A DNA stretch of 64,000 nt from positions 124,001 to 188,000 of the forward strand of contig NZ_RBWS01000011.1 of assembly GCF_003627955.1 (NCBI RefSeq), in the 5' to 3' direction. The stretch's first letter is position 1, and each line of letters starts with the position of its first letter. The DNA comes from Sphingobacterium puteale. GTDB taxonomy: Bacteria > Bacteroidota > Bacteroidia > Sphingobacteriales > Sphingobacteriaceae. The translations under genes and the position numbers were made by a program. Below the pieces are notes generated by a model. It ran no database searches. It worked only from the letters and a program-made list of their open reading frames with translations, and was not told the origin of the DNA. Below are positions 18,301 through 25,920 of this stretch, in pieces.

Positions 18301-18814
18301 CAGCGAGGTTCAACGTATAACTTCCATCGGCCTTACTTTTCAAAGACAGTCCCGTCTGGAGCACGGTGATGCTGGCATCTGCGAGCGCTTCGCCGTTTTC
18401 GTTGGTAATCCTTCCACTGATTGTGCCCTGTTGTTGGGCGCCGATGTTGCTTGCGCCCTTGGAGGCTGAAAGGAGGCTGCTGCTTGTCTTTTTTGCCGAA
18501 ACAAGCACGGATTGGTCCCGCAGTTCAAAGCTCAGCGGCTGGTTTTTGAAAATGGCGGCCAATACCGTATTGATATCGGTATTCCGCGTTTCTATAGTGA
18601 CCGGTCTGGACATTTTAAGCAGGCTGCCTTCGACTAAAAATCCATAGCCTGTCTGCGTACTTATTTTTTTGAATACGTTGGCCAGGGAGCTGTTCTTCTC
18701 GGAGAGGCTGATGTTTTGTCCTACTGCCCCCAAGCTGATCTGTAGCATACCAAAAGCGGTCATGAAGGTGCTTAGCTTCATTTTCAATAGTATGTTTGTA
18801 TTTTTTTTATACAT
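15359..18814 (-). CDS. TonB-dependent receptor with STN signalling domain
   Basis: The protein is 1151 aa. After the signal peptide comes an STN (secretin/TonB N-terminal) domain (about residues 33-108), which in this class contacts the FecR anti-sigma factor. Next are a carboxypeptidase-like beta-sandwich (about 130-215, starting GRITNENGEALADASI), a plug domain with VVVTGSYKQESI and VVIRGIAERYNLAMMDG, and a large beta-barrel ending in SFSLSIGYTF with a terminal Phe. It imports a ligand across the outer membrane using TonB energy. The plug style is FecA/TonB type rather than SusC, and no SusD follows. It is transcribed with two lipoproteins downstream and regulated by the sigma/FecR pair upstream. 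The substrate is unknown. Confidence 0.9.
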   Translation of the reverse strand: MYKKNTNILLKMKLSTFMTAFGMLQISLGAVGQNISLSEKNSSLANVFKKISTQTGYGFLVEGSLLKMSRPVTIETRNTDINTVLAAIFKNQPLSFELRDQSVLVSAKKTSSSLLSASKGASNIGAQQQGTISGRITNENGEALADASITVLQTGLSLKSKADGSYTLNLAAGTYTIEVRYISHQTKRITDILVRTGKQTNLSVVLKDVVKSLEQVVVTGSYKQESIASLYAKQKNAATISNGISREQIAVLPDKNVGETLKRIAGVSTNDNRRVVIRGIAERYNLAMMDGATLPSTDVQVRDFEFDIVPSNLIENVIIHKTASPDLSFGFGGGLVQINTLAIPLKNFTSFSLGSKYINGSTGKDFLGYGRGSWDYLAFDDGTRGKFPRDLTVFNGINYDPANPYKPVPEGVTPFTPEMIAAQNKRIGGLERLGTRKYTALPGQNYQFSLGRSYNSMKGIFGFVGSLSYRNEQSIDQISNFERGNWQKTDGASFDISTGKEINPTSARQYNFNSSLSGLVNLGWNSKNHKITSRNFYSRMFNNQFSVIEGWGNDIGHGSRPAIREYDRPKFIDMLQNRLDGEHRLGNFKLEWNIARNQLNNREKDATEAWLEPRGTLNDTLYNIVPSHYANAGDGTFTRSEYHYTETNKIAEGALSYQTNWLGQKQTLKAGYQFMDRHGLFEWVSLPIVSVGANTYSPVNTWSKYLDFKDPLHGMFYYPAAFSISAYEGKNINQAVYGMLDNRFNSWIRLVWGLRAEYFKYKSLQNGDNDLQMDARTIAMRKQRFVDPKTGKLVGMTADPETEEKTWRYLPSASLTLTPVEDFNIRMAYSQSVVRPALIENSRMVRQDPALGGAYRRNEGVLSTVINHYDMRLEWYPSLAEVISIGFFYKYFQNPIELYRQMMDSSHRIYVTTNNSEWAKVKGLEFDIRKNLGFMLPGSLLENFNFSGNVTLQSSEVQSAEFRAKGIDTDKYGNTFEYREKQFLKSKRPLYGQIPVVYNAALQYAGDRLGANVAFNHMGYKTFMTAMSEDLIEYERPRNQLDAQLSYKLLKNKNLDLKLNLSNLLNSPFRFYVNRPETYKIQDRWKGLSNSEWPTQEWDEIYEWKFGFSQKYEEGYYETSADGTKKMRIGDKETFNRKVGSSFSLSIGYTF

Positions 18815-18934
18815 TTGTTAAGCTGAAATATGTGTTAAATCGGATCGAGAAATTCATTTTGCCTATTCCGGCTATCGGCCAGTAGTGTTACGACCACTAT
18901 TGGCTTTTTTTGGAATCGGACATTAGGTTGTGTA

Positions 18935-20101
18935 TTATCTTGTTTCTACAATAAGCCTCCTTCCTTGCATTTCTACCTGAATGCTTTTAAACGTTTTTAA
19001 TAGATTCAATACTTTTTCAAAAGGCCAGGAGCGTGGTATCCTTCCCGTAAAGGTTTCCTGGGTTGCGGTGCCCTGATAGTGGATGTCCACATTGTACCAG
19101 CGGCCCAGTTCGTCGATAACGCTGCCAATATCCGCATCCGTAAAGTCAAAATAGCCCTCTTTCCAGGCAATGACCTCGGTCGGGTCAACCTGTTTGACGG
19201 ACAGAGAACGGCCGGCCACGACACCTTGCTGACCGGGCCTGAGGACGATGCGCTGATCGGCATTGCTCAGGGCGACGGAACCGCTCAGGAGGGTTGTTTT
19301 GGCCACGGATTTGGCCTTGTAGGTATTGACGTTAAAATGTGTGCCCAGCACTTCGATCGTTTGATTTTCGGACTTCACCCGAAAAGGCATGGCGGCATTG
19401 TGTGCCACCTCAAAGTATACTTCACCGGTGATGGTCACTTCCCGTGTAGATCCACGGAAGGCTGAGGGGTAGGTGATCGAAGATTGGGCATTTAACCAGA
19501 CTTGTGTACCGTCAGCTAAGGTCAACTGGTACCTGCCGCCCCGCGGGGTAGAAAGTGTATTTGAATATACCTTAGGGACCTTTTTACCCGCTGTATAAAC
19601 CAGATTGCCCGGTTGCAGCTTGTTGATATGAATGTTTCCTTCGGTAGCGAGCTCTCCCTTTTTGGAGTCATCCAGTAGAATCTTTTCGCCATTGCCGAGT
19701 GTTAAGATGGCTTGATCCGTTCCGGGTCTGATCGTGCTGCTTTGCTCTTCTGCGCTGACGGGAAGCTTGTCGGACTGCTTCTTGAAGATGTATAATGAGA
19801 CTGCACAAATGAGAGCTATGGAAGCAGCGGCTTGCCATAACCTATTGCCCGGATTTAGAAAAAATCGCTTTTTGGACATCTTTGCCGTTGAGGATGTCTC
19901 CTGGTCAATCTGATCGAAGATCTTTTCCTGCAATTGTTTTTTCCGGACGGCACGTTCCTCCGGGCTTAAACTGTCGGTGATATCTGGATTGCTTTCAAAT
20001 GAAGCGTACCAGTCTTCGAGTATCTGGAGTTCCTCTTGCGTGATCGTTCCGGCTTCGTATTTCGCGAGTATATCGAGGATGTATTGATTTTGATCGTCCA
20101 T
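18935..20101 (-). CDS. FecR-type anti-sigma factor
   Basis: The 388-aa protein has an N-terminal cytoplasmic sigma-binding region (residues 1-90), one membrane helix (about 90-108, WQAAASIALICAVSLYIF) and periplasmic FecR domains with TPRGGRYQLTLADGTQVWLNA and VTITGEVYFEVAHN. The C-terminal STN-like/DUF4974 region contains YNVDIHYQG. It holds the sigma factor inactive until the loaded TonB receptor signals through its STN domain. It lies between the sigma factor and receptor genes. Confidence 0.92.
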   Translation of the reverse strand: MDDQNQYILDILAKYEAGTITQEELQILEDWYASFESNPDITDSLSPEERAVRKKQLQEKIFDQIDQETSSTAKMSKKRFFLNPGNRLWQAAASIALICAVSLYIFKKQSDKLPVSAEEQSSTIRPGTDQAILTLGNGEKILLDDSKKGELATEGNIHINKLQPGNLVYTAGKKVPKVYSNTLSTPRGGRYQLTLADGTQVWLNAQSSITYPSAFRGSTREVTITGEVYFEVAHNAAMPFRVKSENQTIEVLGTHFNVNTYKAKSVAKTTLLSGSVALSNADQRIVLRPGQQGVVAGRSLSVKQVDPTEVIAWKEGYFDFTDADIGSVIDELGRWYNVDIHYQGTATQETFTGRIPRSWPFEKVLNLLKTFKSIQVEMQGRRLIVETR

Positions 20102-20176
20102 TTCCTTTGCTTTATACTAACTAGTACCCTAAGTATTGGAAAGCGGGAACAGGAATTTCAAAAAAAATATTTTCGC

Positions 20177-20785
20177 TTAATTTTTATGCATATACAGCAG
20201 CAGCACCAGGTAGAAAATATCCATTTGATGATCTTTGATTTCAGAGCGCATGATATTCATGGATTTGGTAATGTGCTTGCGAACCATGGCCACAGAAATA
20301 TTCAGTTGGTCGGCGATATCCTGATTGGAGCGTTTTTCGAAACGGCTCAATAGAAAGACCTCTTTGCAGGTGGCGGGCATTTTTTCGGTGATCTTAAAAA
20401 TCTCCGCATGGATCTGTTTGGACTCGAGGATATTGTCGGGCTGTACCGGAACGGTATGCCCGATGTAGGCTACAGTCTCGATATATTTATCCTGGATTTT
20501 TTTTACCCGATAGGCTTTAAAGACCTGAAATTTAATTGCCGTTTTTAAGTAAGCAGAAAGGGAATTATTAAGCTGAATTTCCTTCCGTCGTAAATAGAAA
20601 TTGACGAAAACATCCTGAACGATTTCCTCTGCCATAGCAAGGGAGAGCGTTCTTTTTCCTGCCAGATTAATCAAGGGTTCCCAATAGCGGTTATAGAGTT
20701 CGGAAAAAGCAGCTTTATTGTCTTCCAATTGGACCAAATCGAGCAGTTCCTGATCCGTAAGCGCTGTAAATTCACAATTAGCCAT
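20177..20785 (-). CDS. ECF RNA polymerase sigma factor (FecI-like)
   Basis: The 202-aa protein has sigma region 2 (AFSELYNRYWEPL ... AEEIVQDVFVNFYLRRKEI, about residues 24-75) and region 4 (MPATCKEVFLLSRFEKRSNQDIADQLNIS, about 135-185). It heads the FecR/receptor/lipoprotein operon and should direct its transcription when released by FecR. Confidence 0.92.
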   Translation of the reverse strand: MANCEFTALTDQELLDLVQLEDNKAAFSELYNRYWEPLINLAGKRTLSLAMAEEIVQDVFVNFYLRRKEIQLNNSLSAYLKTAIKFQVFKAYRVKKIQDKYIETVAYIGHTVPVQPDNILESKQIHAEIFKITEKMPATCKEVFLLSRFEKRSNQDIADQLNISVAMVRKHITKSMNIMRSEIKDHQMDIFYLVLLLYMHKN

Positions 20786-20895
20786 GTTAGTTAAGCAAAG
20801 ACCAAATGTAAATAGGCAATTATACCTGTGTGTTTTAGGAATATTAACAAATTATTAATATTCATTTTGGCTAAAATCTTTCGATTACATGATAT

Positions 20896-21429
20896 TTGCC
20901 TTTGTTATCGGGATACTGGGAAAATATTTTACGAAAATCTGGGTTTATATACGTCGAATTGGTTAACTTTGCTATGGCTGAAACAGAGTTAGTTAACGAT
21001 CTATATCGTTGGCTTTATGTGCTCAAAAATTTGTCATCAATGGACAAATTACCGCATTTGCGTAAACCAGTTTTCAAGAAGCTGTTTAAATTGGCAGAGT
21101 ATAGTAAACTAAATCAGGAGGAACGGGATATGTACAATGTAAGTTTAAAAAATAAATGGGATGCCCAAAGTATTCGTGAAAGTCAAGAAATAGCGCTCGA
21201 GAGAGCTTTGACTGAAGGTAGAATTAAAGGAAAAATCGAAGGAAAAATCGAGGGTAAGATTGAAGGTAAAATTGAAGGAAAAATTGAGGGCGAGATTATG
21301 GCTAAAACTGAAGTAATAACAAATCTGTTGTCTTTGGGGACATTTTCTATTTCGGAGGTTGCTAAACTTGCGAGTGTGTCTGAAGATTTTGTGAAGAAAA
21401 TTGAAGCTGATCTGCCAAAAGAAAAATAG
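20896..21429 (+). pseudogene. Rpn/PD-(D/E)XK nuclease family transposase, N-terminally truncated
   Basis: The 177-codon frame from a TTG corresponds to the C-terminal half of Rpn-family recombination-promoting nucleases: IYVELVNF, LYRWLYVLKNL, a FKKLFKLAEYSKLNQEE helix and Y..SLKNKWD, then a run of GKIE repeats and an Ile/Ala-rich tail. The N-terminal PD-(D/E)XK nuclease domain, roughly 120 residues with the catalytic acidic and Lys residues, is missing, and there is no good start codon. It is most likely a relic. The upstream break lies within 110 bp of the ECF sigma gene start, so the deletion or insertion ended there. Confidence 0.7.
21229..21299 (+). repeat. 12-bp degenerate tandem repeat coding GKIE
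   Basis: About six copies of a 12-bp unit, differing mainly at third positions, encode Gly-Lys-Ile-Glu. This kind of repeat is typical of the C-terminal linker of Rpn-family proteins. Confidence 0.8.
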
Positions 21430-21500
21430 GTAAAAACAGGAAAATGACTGCTGAATTGAAGAAGTTGGATAACTGGCTTATCATGAAGCAGAAGATAATA

Positions 21501-21535
21501 AAGCCTCTGAGGAGCCAATCCCAAGAGGCTTTTTT
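21501..21535 (+). terminator. Intrinsic terminator
   Basis: Arms 21501-21508 and 21524-21531 are perfect 8-bp arms followed by a T run, about 70 bases after the truncated nuclease frame. Confidence 0.75.
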
Positions 21536-21655
21536 CTGACCTTTTAATTCCCCTGGGGTAAATTTTTGAAATTCCGGGCATTATCTTAAATATGCTGTTT
21601 ATCCATTTACATTGGCGAAATTGAATTTATTTGCACTTTTTACTTCTGACTATTA

Positions 21656-21685
21656 TTGTTTAATGGTCAGAAATTTTTATATTTG
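21656..21685 (+). promoter_or_regulatory. Bacteroidota-type promoter for small-gene pair
   Basis: TTG at 21656-21658 and TATATTTG at 21678-21685 are separated by 19 nt. Predicted transcription would begin about 15 bases before the small ATG frame at 21706. Confidence 0.45.
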
Positions 21686-21705
21686 GTCTGCGCAATAGTG
21701 CGTAT

Positions 21706-21780
21706 ATGGCCCAAGCTGATCAGAACAATCAGTTTGTTGCTATGGATTTCGATTCTGTAATGGATCAAAAAACAACGTGA
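21706..21780 (+). CDS. Possible 24-aa peptide upstream of HMA-like gene
   Basis: An ATG frame reading MAQADQNNQFVAMDFDSVMD and ending QKTT stops four bases before the next ATG. It is acidic and has no known family. Its tight spacing and good promoter suggest that it is translated, but this could be chance. Confidence 0.3.
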   Translation: MAQADQNNQFVAMDFDSVMDQKTT

Positions 21781-21783
21781 AAG

Positions 21784-22020
21784 ATGAAATATTACTTACT
21801 TACCTTTGCTGTTTCGGCCCAAGTGCTGGCCAAACGTGCTGAGTTAATCACCTATCTGACTAGGCATATTGCTGATTTAAAATACATTTCGGCGGATTTG
21901 CAGGATAAGCTGTGTACAATTACCGTGCGAACCTTAAAACGTGATGAAGCAGCCATCCTCAATCTTATAGCGATCAGAGGCTTTAAAGCTGCGTTTTTGT
22001 CGGCGACCGAAAGTTCTTAA
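21784..22020 (+). CDS. Small protein with HMA-like fold lacking the metal-binding Cys pair
   Basis: The 78-aa protein has no signal peptide. The pattern of an N-terminal strand, a helix (AKRAELITYLTR), then VSADLQ-like strand, CTITV strand, helix (EAAILNLIAI) and RGFKAAFL end matches the beta-alpha-beta-beta-alpha-beta layout of heavy-metal-associated (HMA) domains. The position of the usual CxxC is occupied by residues near SAQVL, so classical metal binding is not expected. The match is from pattern only; no family is certain. Tight spacing after the 24-aa frame suggests one transcript. Confidence 0.5.
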   Translation: MKYYLLTFAVSAQVLAKRAELITYLTRHIADLKYISADLQDKLCTITVRTLKRDEAAILNLIAIRGFKAAFLSATESS

Positions 22021-22075
22021 TTATAGTCGCTGTTCAATCAGTGAAACCTCTCCATTCAATAATCGACTAAAATCC

Positions 22076-22705
22076 ATGTTTAAAAAGAAAAATATCATTA
22101 CCGTACAACATCCTGAATCCTTGCATCACAAAAATGGAATGATTGGTTCATGGACTGATTGGAAATTAACAGAAACAGGAATTCGACAGGCAGAAAATAT
22201 CGCTGACAACTTAAAATCTGAGTTTCAGGATACCAACTTTTTATTGTATTCATCACCGCTTAGCAGAACAAGGAAGACTGCTGAAATAATTGGAAATCAG
22301 TTTAATATACCGGTACAGTTTACTGATGCATTAAAAGAGAGGTATCTGGGGAAAGCGGTGGGCCAATCTGTACAATGGCTGAAAGAAAATATGGAGAAGC
22401 AAGAAATATCTATCCATGATAAATGCTTTAGTGATGCTGAATCCAGATCTGATGTATGGCAAAGGATGGCACCCTTCTATGAAACAATAATGGCTAGTGA
22501 TGATGAAAATATAATCATCGTCTCGCATGGAGATAGCTTAAGTATCTTCCATGTAATGTGGCTGAGCCTGAATGTGGAAGCGCTTAATAAGATGGATTTA
22601 TACGGCGTCAGTGGCGGTGTATCCTTTCTGTATCAAACAACACAGGGAAAAAGAATCATTAAGCGGCTAAGCGATACCTCTTATAAAAGCATGAAAACTG
22701 TATGA
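22076..22705 (+). CDS. Histidine phosphatase family protein with atypical RHG motif
   Basis: The 209-aa protein shows the phosphoglycerate-mutase-like fold: the N-terminal motif reads ITVQHPESLHH instead of the classical RHG, keeping the catalytic His but replacing Arg and Gly. YSSPLSRTRKTAEI (second Arg) and VSHGDSL (second His) are conserved. The GSWTDWKLTETG segment fits a Bacteroidota subgroup with a changed first motif. The enzyme may still form a phospho-His intermediate, but activity is uncertain. The gene ends with a KRLSDTSYKSMK tail that is repeated in degenerate form at 23188-23220. Confidence 0.75.
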   Translation: MFKKKNIITVQHPESLHHKNGMIGSWTDWKLTETGIRQAENIADNLKSEFQDTNFLLYSSPLSRTRKTAEIIGNQFNIPVQFTDALKERYLGKAVGQSVQWLKENMEKQEISIHDKCFSDAESRSDVWQRMAPFYETIMASDDENIIIVSHGDSLSIFHVMWLSLNVEALNKMDLYGVSGGVSFLYQTTQGKRIIKRLSDTSYKSMKTV

Positions 22706-22742
22706 GAATTCCAAGCCCAGAAAACATCAAGCAGTTATTTGA

Positions 22743-23204
22743 TGCCTCCCGATTGCCCTATATTGGGCATTACCAGTTGTTTTAATTAGTGCCGTATCAT
22801 ACTTGGTAAAAGGTACGATTCCATATTTAGCTGTTTTCTCAGTGCTCGTCTATGGTCTGCTGGAAGAAATCGGATGGCGCGGCTTTATCTACCAGGAATT
22901 TAAGGCATTGAAACCATTACATAATATACTTTTATTGTCTGTGCTATGGTTTTTATGGCATCTGAATTTTGATTTCACGCCTATACAAGTATCCTTTTTT
23001 GTTATTTTGGTATTGGGAAGTTGGGGAATAGGAAAAGTTGCCGACACGACAGGTTCCCTTGTTGCCATAAGCGCATTTCATTCTCCTAACAATTTTTTTC
23101 CGGGTATCAATGCTAAAAGCGGTGCTATATTGGCGATCTTGCTTGCAGTATGGGTTATCAGCTTGGTGGTTCGGAAAAAGAATTATCAAGCGGCCAAGCG
23201 ATAA
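22743..23204 (+). pseudogene. CPBP-family intramembrane glutamic protease, N-terminal part lost
   Basis: The frame open from 22743 lacks an ATG; the first candidate start (TTG 22803) lies inside a membrane helix. The protein carries the CPBP (CAAX-protease/bacteriocin-processing) motifs LEEIGWRGFIYQEF and LWFLWHLNF with the catalytic Glu pair, Arg and His, plus NNFF further on. Only about 150 residues remain of the usual 200-290. A different frame starting at an ATG overlapping the phosphatase stop (22702) runs to 22785, so a frameshift or deletion separated start from body. Its last codons coincide with a degraded copy of the phosphatase gene end. Confidence 0.65.
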
Positions 23205-23265
23205 ATCCTATAAAGCCATGAGTGGATGGCGTCCAATTGTTGAAAATTTATCCTGCTCTGTTTAA
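23188..23265 (+). pseudogene. Relic of a second histidine-phosphatase gene end
   Basis: The stretch 23188-23221 matches 22661-22694 at 28 of 34 bases. In its own frame it reads KRPSDKSYKAMSGW and continues to a stop at 23263, parallel to the KRLSDTSYKSMK end of the phosphatase gene. It overlaps the end of the CPBP frame. Confidence 0.55.
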
Positions 23266-23444
23266 GTAGGATAAGGTCTAATGCCCAAAAAAAATAAAAT
23301 CTAGTCTTGAACAAGGGCGGGGTAAACCAATTTATTTACTATTTTTCGGCAAAATAATTCGAAAAAGGCCTCTATTTTCTTGCAGAGACCATGTTAAAAA
23401 GAAGTATTTTTCTCACAGAATAGCGCCAAACATAAAATAGAAAT

Positions 23445-23678
23445 ATGAATCAACTAGAAATTAGAATCGAAAGGCATAATGAAGGCTTCTGGGCCAAAAC
23501 GGTCAACTGCCCGGTTGTATTAACCTCTTATGGGGACACGATCGAAGGCTGTAAACAAAACTTTTTGGATTGTATCGAAATGACCCGGGAGCTTGATGAG
23601 ATGAACCGTTTTCCGTATAAAGAGGGCGAATATGAACTCGTTTATATCATTGAAACGGAAACCGCGGAATTATCTTAA
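23445..23678 (+). CDS. HicB-like domain protein (solitary)
   Basis: The 77-aa protein has the short HicB antitoxin-like fold: an N-terminal strand (IRIERHNEGFWAKTVNCPVV), then the TSYGDTIEGCKQNFLDCIEM helix that in HicB proteins reads TxGxTxEEAxxNxxEAI, and an acidic C-terminus. There is no DNA-binding C-terminal domain, and no HicA-type toxin (dsRBD-like, about 60 aa with a conserved His) is visible on either side. It may be an orphan antitoxin or an unrelated HicB-fold protein. The start ATG is clear. Confidence 0.6.
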   Translation: MNQLEIRIERHNEGFWAKTVNCPVVLTSYGDTIEGCKQNFLDCIEMTRELDEMNRFPYKEGEYELVYIIETETAELS

Positions 23679-23971
23679 CGATTCCAACGCCATTGTGATT
23701 TCGATCCTAGACTCTTGCCTGTATCCGGTAGCATGGAGGCCTGCAACAGGATGTCATAAGATCATAGCTTTGCATAACAAATAATTGAGCCAAGAATATT
23801 CTTGGCTTTCTGGGTTTATATACTATCCTTAATTACCGTCGTACCGGGATCTATTTTGACATTCTTTCAGATTGAAAAATAATAAAGCCTTTCCTGTTAA
23901 AATTGTATGAATATAGTTTTAAATTGCTATATTAATTGCCAGAAGTAATCGATTTTAACCAGTTCAGTTTC

Positions 23972-24508
23972 ATGCCGTCGAACCTAATGGAAAATAAGAT
24001 AAAAGCACTATTTGAGCAGAATTATTACGGGCTCGTAGAACTTTCGTGCCGTTTGGTGGGCAGTAACGAGACGGGGGAGGATATTGTACAGGATGTGTTT
24101 GTTAAATTGCTGGACAAGGATACTGTCCTTCCAAAGGATAGCCAAGCTGCTAAATCCTATATTTATGCGATGGTTAAGAATGCTTCGCTAAGTCATCTCC
24201 GAAAAGTAAAGGTAATCCATAAATATCGTCAGGTCAATCCGGCTACTGAAATATCCGATGAAGATCTATTGGAAAATATCATTTACGCGGAAGCCATTAA
24301 CCAGCTCTATGCTTCCATCCGTAATCTCCCCGAAGCCAGTCAGAATATTTTTAAAATGGCTTACATTGAGGAGAAATCGAATCTGGAGGTCGCTGAAAGC
24401 TACGGAATTTCGATCAATACCGTCAAGACCCAAAAACGCAGGGCTATGGCAACACTTAAAAAAGTCTTGTTTCCGGTATTTCGTTCCATCAAAATCCTAC
24501 TATTTTAA
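23972..24508 (+). CDS. ECF RNA polymerase sigma factor of the Sus locus
   Basis: The protein is about 178 aa from the ATG at 23972; a second ATG lies at 23987 and a TTG at 23936. Region 2 contains IKALFEQNYYGLVELSCRL and GEDIVQDVFVKLL; region 4 contains LPEASQNIFKMAYIEEKSNLEVAESYGIS and VKTQKRRAM. It sits upstream of FecR and the SusC/SusD genes and should activate that operon. Confidence 0.9.
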   Translation: MPSNLMENKIKALFEQNYYGLVELSCRLVGSNETGEDIVQDVFVKLLDKDTVLPKDSQAAKSYIYAMVKNASLSHLRKVKVIHKYRQVNPATEISDEDLLENIIYAEAINQLYASIRNLPEASQNIFKMAYIEEKSNLEVAESYGISINTVKTQKRRAMATLKKVLFPVFRSIKILLF

Positions 24509-24617
24509 TTTTTTTTGATTTTCTTGTCATCCTTTCTTCCTGCTCGCGCGTCTTGTGGATAGATGGCGTCTTTTTCCGGGTACCTATAACGGATACATGA
24601 CCTCATATATTTAAATT

Positions 24618-25790
24618 ATGGAATCAAATTATTTAAGGATAGCTCAATTAATGGAACGGTACCTCAGTGGAACAATCACCGCTGAGGAACTGTTGGAGTT
24701 GCAGCAGTTTCAGGCATTATATCCACGGATAAAGATCTGGTTGGAGAATAAGGAGGTCAAGCAGGAGGAAATCCGCGAATTGCTCAATGGCCATATGCGC
24801 AACGATATACAGCTCAGATGGGAGTCTACTTTGGCCAAGGCCCAATTAATTCGTAAACAACAAAAGAAAAGAAGACGGTTGGTGGCAGCCTCTATTGTCG
24901 CGGCCCTCTGTCTTGGAGTCTGGGCTGTACCGTATTTTTCCGGAGCTGAAAAAGTTCACATCGTTGCTCAAAAAAATATAAATGTACTTCCGGGAAAACA
25001 GCAGGCCGTGTTGACTTTGTCAAATGGCGAGACGATACGCTTGGGCGGGGATGACAGTACGACAATCCGTGAAGGCGGAAATCTGATGAAAATAGCGGAT
25101 AATCAATTGGACTATGCAGCGACAGACAAAGACGAGGTACATATCCATAAACTCAATGTACCTGTTGGCGGAACCTATCGTATTCAATTGAATGATGGAA
25201 CGGTTGTCTGGTTAAACGCCGATTCTGAAATAAAATATCCCTCTGTATTTACGGGCAGTGAACGCCGCGTAGCGATTAAGGGTGAAGCTTTTTTTGAGGT
25301 TGCAAAGGATCCTTCCAAGCCATTTCGCGTAGCAGTGGGTGAATCTACTGTTGAGGCTGTGGGAACAGCTTTTAACATCAATACGCATCTCAAACAGGGG
25401 CAGATCAAGACAATCCTGACCGAAGGAAGGATAAAGGTAAGTGTCGCCGACAATTCTGTATTGATAGACAAAGGGAACGCTACCTTGATCGACAATAGCC
25501 GGATCACTGTGGTAAAAGCGGATCCAGAAGAAGCCCTCGCCTGGAAGGAAGGTTATTTCTATTTTGACGGAAAAGACCTCAAGAGTATCATGAACGAGGT
25601 TGCCCGCTGGTATGATGTTGATGTCGAATATAAACATGCGGTCAGTGAAGACAAAATTACAGGGGGAATCAAACGAACTGAATCTATCCGGGCGGTATGC
25701 GCGGTGCTGGAAGGGCTAACCGGTCTGGATATCCAGATCAACAATAGAACATTAGTGATAAAATCAAAAAGGAGGTCAATGACAAAATAA
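24618..25790 (+). CDS. FecR-type anti-sigma factor of the Sus locus
   Basis: The 390-aa protein has a cytoplasmic N-terminus with a basic QKKRRR stretch, a membrane helix at about residues 94-112, and periplasmic FecR repeats (VPVGGTYRIQLNDGTVVWLNA, VAIKGEAFFEVAKD). The C-terminal DUF4974-like domain contains YDVDVEYKHA. It should transmit the signal of the STN domain of the following SusC protein to the sigma factor. Confidence 0.92.
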   Translation: MESNYLRIAQLMERYLSGTITAEELLELQQFQALYPRIKIWLENKEVKQEEIRELLNGHMRNDIQLRWESTLAKAQLIRKQQKKRRRLVAASIVAALCLGVWAVPYFSGAEKVHIVAQKNINVLPGKQQAVLTLSNGETIRLGGDDSTTIREGGNLMKIADNQLDYAATDKDEVHIHKLNVPVGGTYRIQLNDGTVVWLNADSEIKYPSVFTGSERRVAIKGEAFFEVAKDPSKPFRVAVGESTVEAVGTAFNINTHLKQGQIKTILTEGRIKVSVADNSVLIDKGNATLIDNSRITVVKADPEEALAWKEGYFYFDGKDLKSIMNEVARWYDVDVEYKHAVSEDKITGGIKRTESIRAVCAVLEGLTGLDIQINNRTLVIKSKRRSMTK

Positions 25791-25824
25791 TCAACAAGCA
25801 ACACAACAAAGGATCTTAAAAAAA

Positions 25825-25850
25825 ACTGGAGGTACTGGAATACCCCCAGT
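25825..25850 (+). other. Hairpin between fecR-like and susC-like genes
   Basis: Arms 25825-25834 and 25841-25850 are 10 nt with one mismatch and a 6-nt loop. It lies 35 bases after the fecR-like stop and 70 bases before susC. No T run follows, so it may be a processing or partial attenuation site. Confidence 0.5.
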
Positions 25851-25920
25851 CAGCATATAAGGTTCTAAACGAACTATAGTACTAACACAATTACAAGTAA
25901 AACCTTATCTAATCAAATGT

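Noticed and set aside
21229-21299. Short tandem repeats resembling a CRISPR or VNTR array
   Set aside because: The units are only 12 bp with no spacers and lie in frame inside the Rpn-like coding sequence as GKIE repeats.
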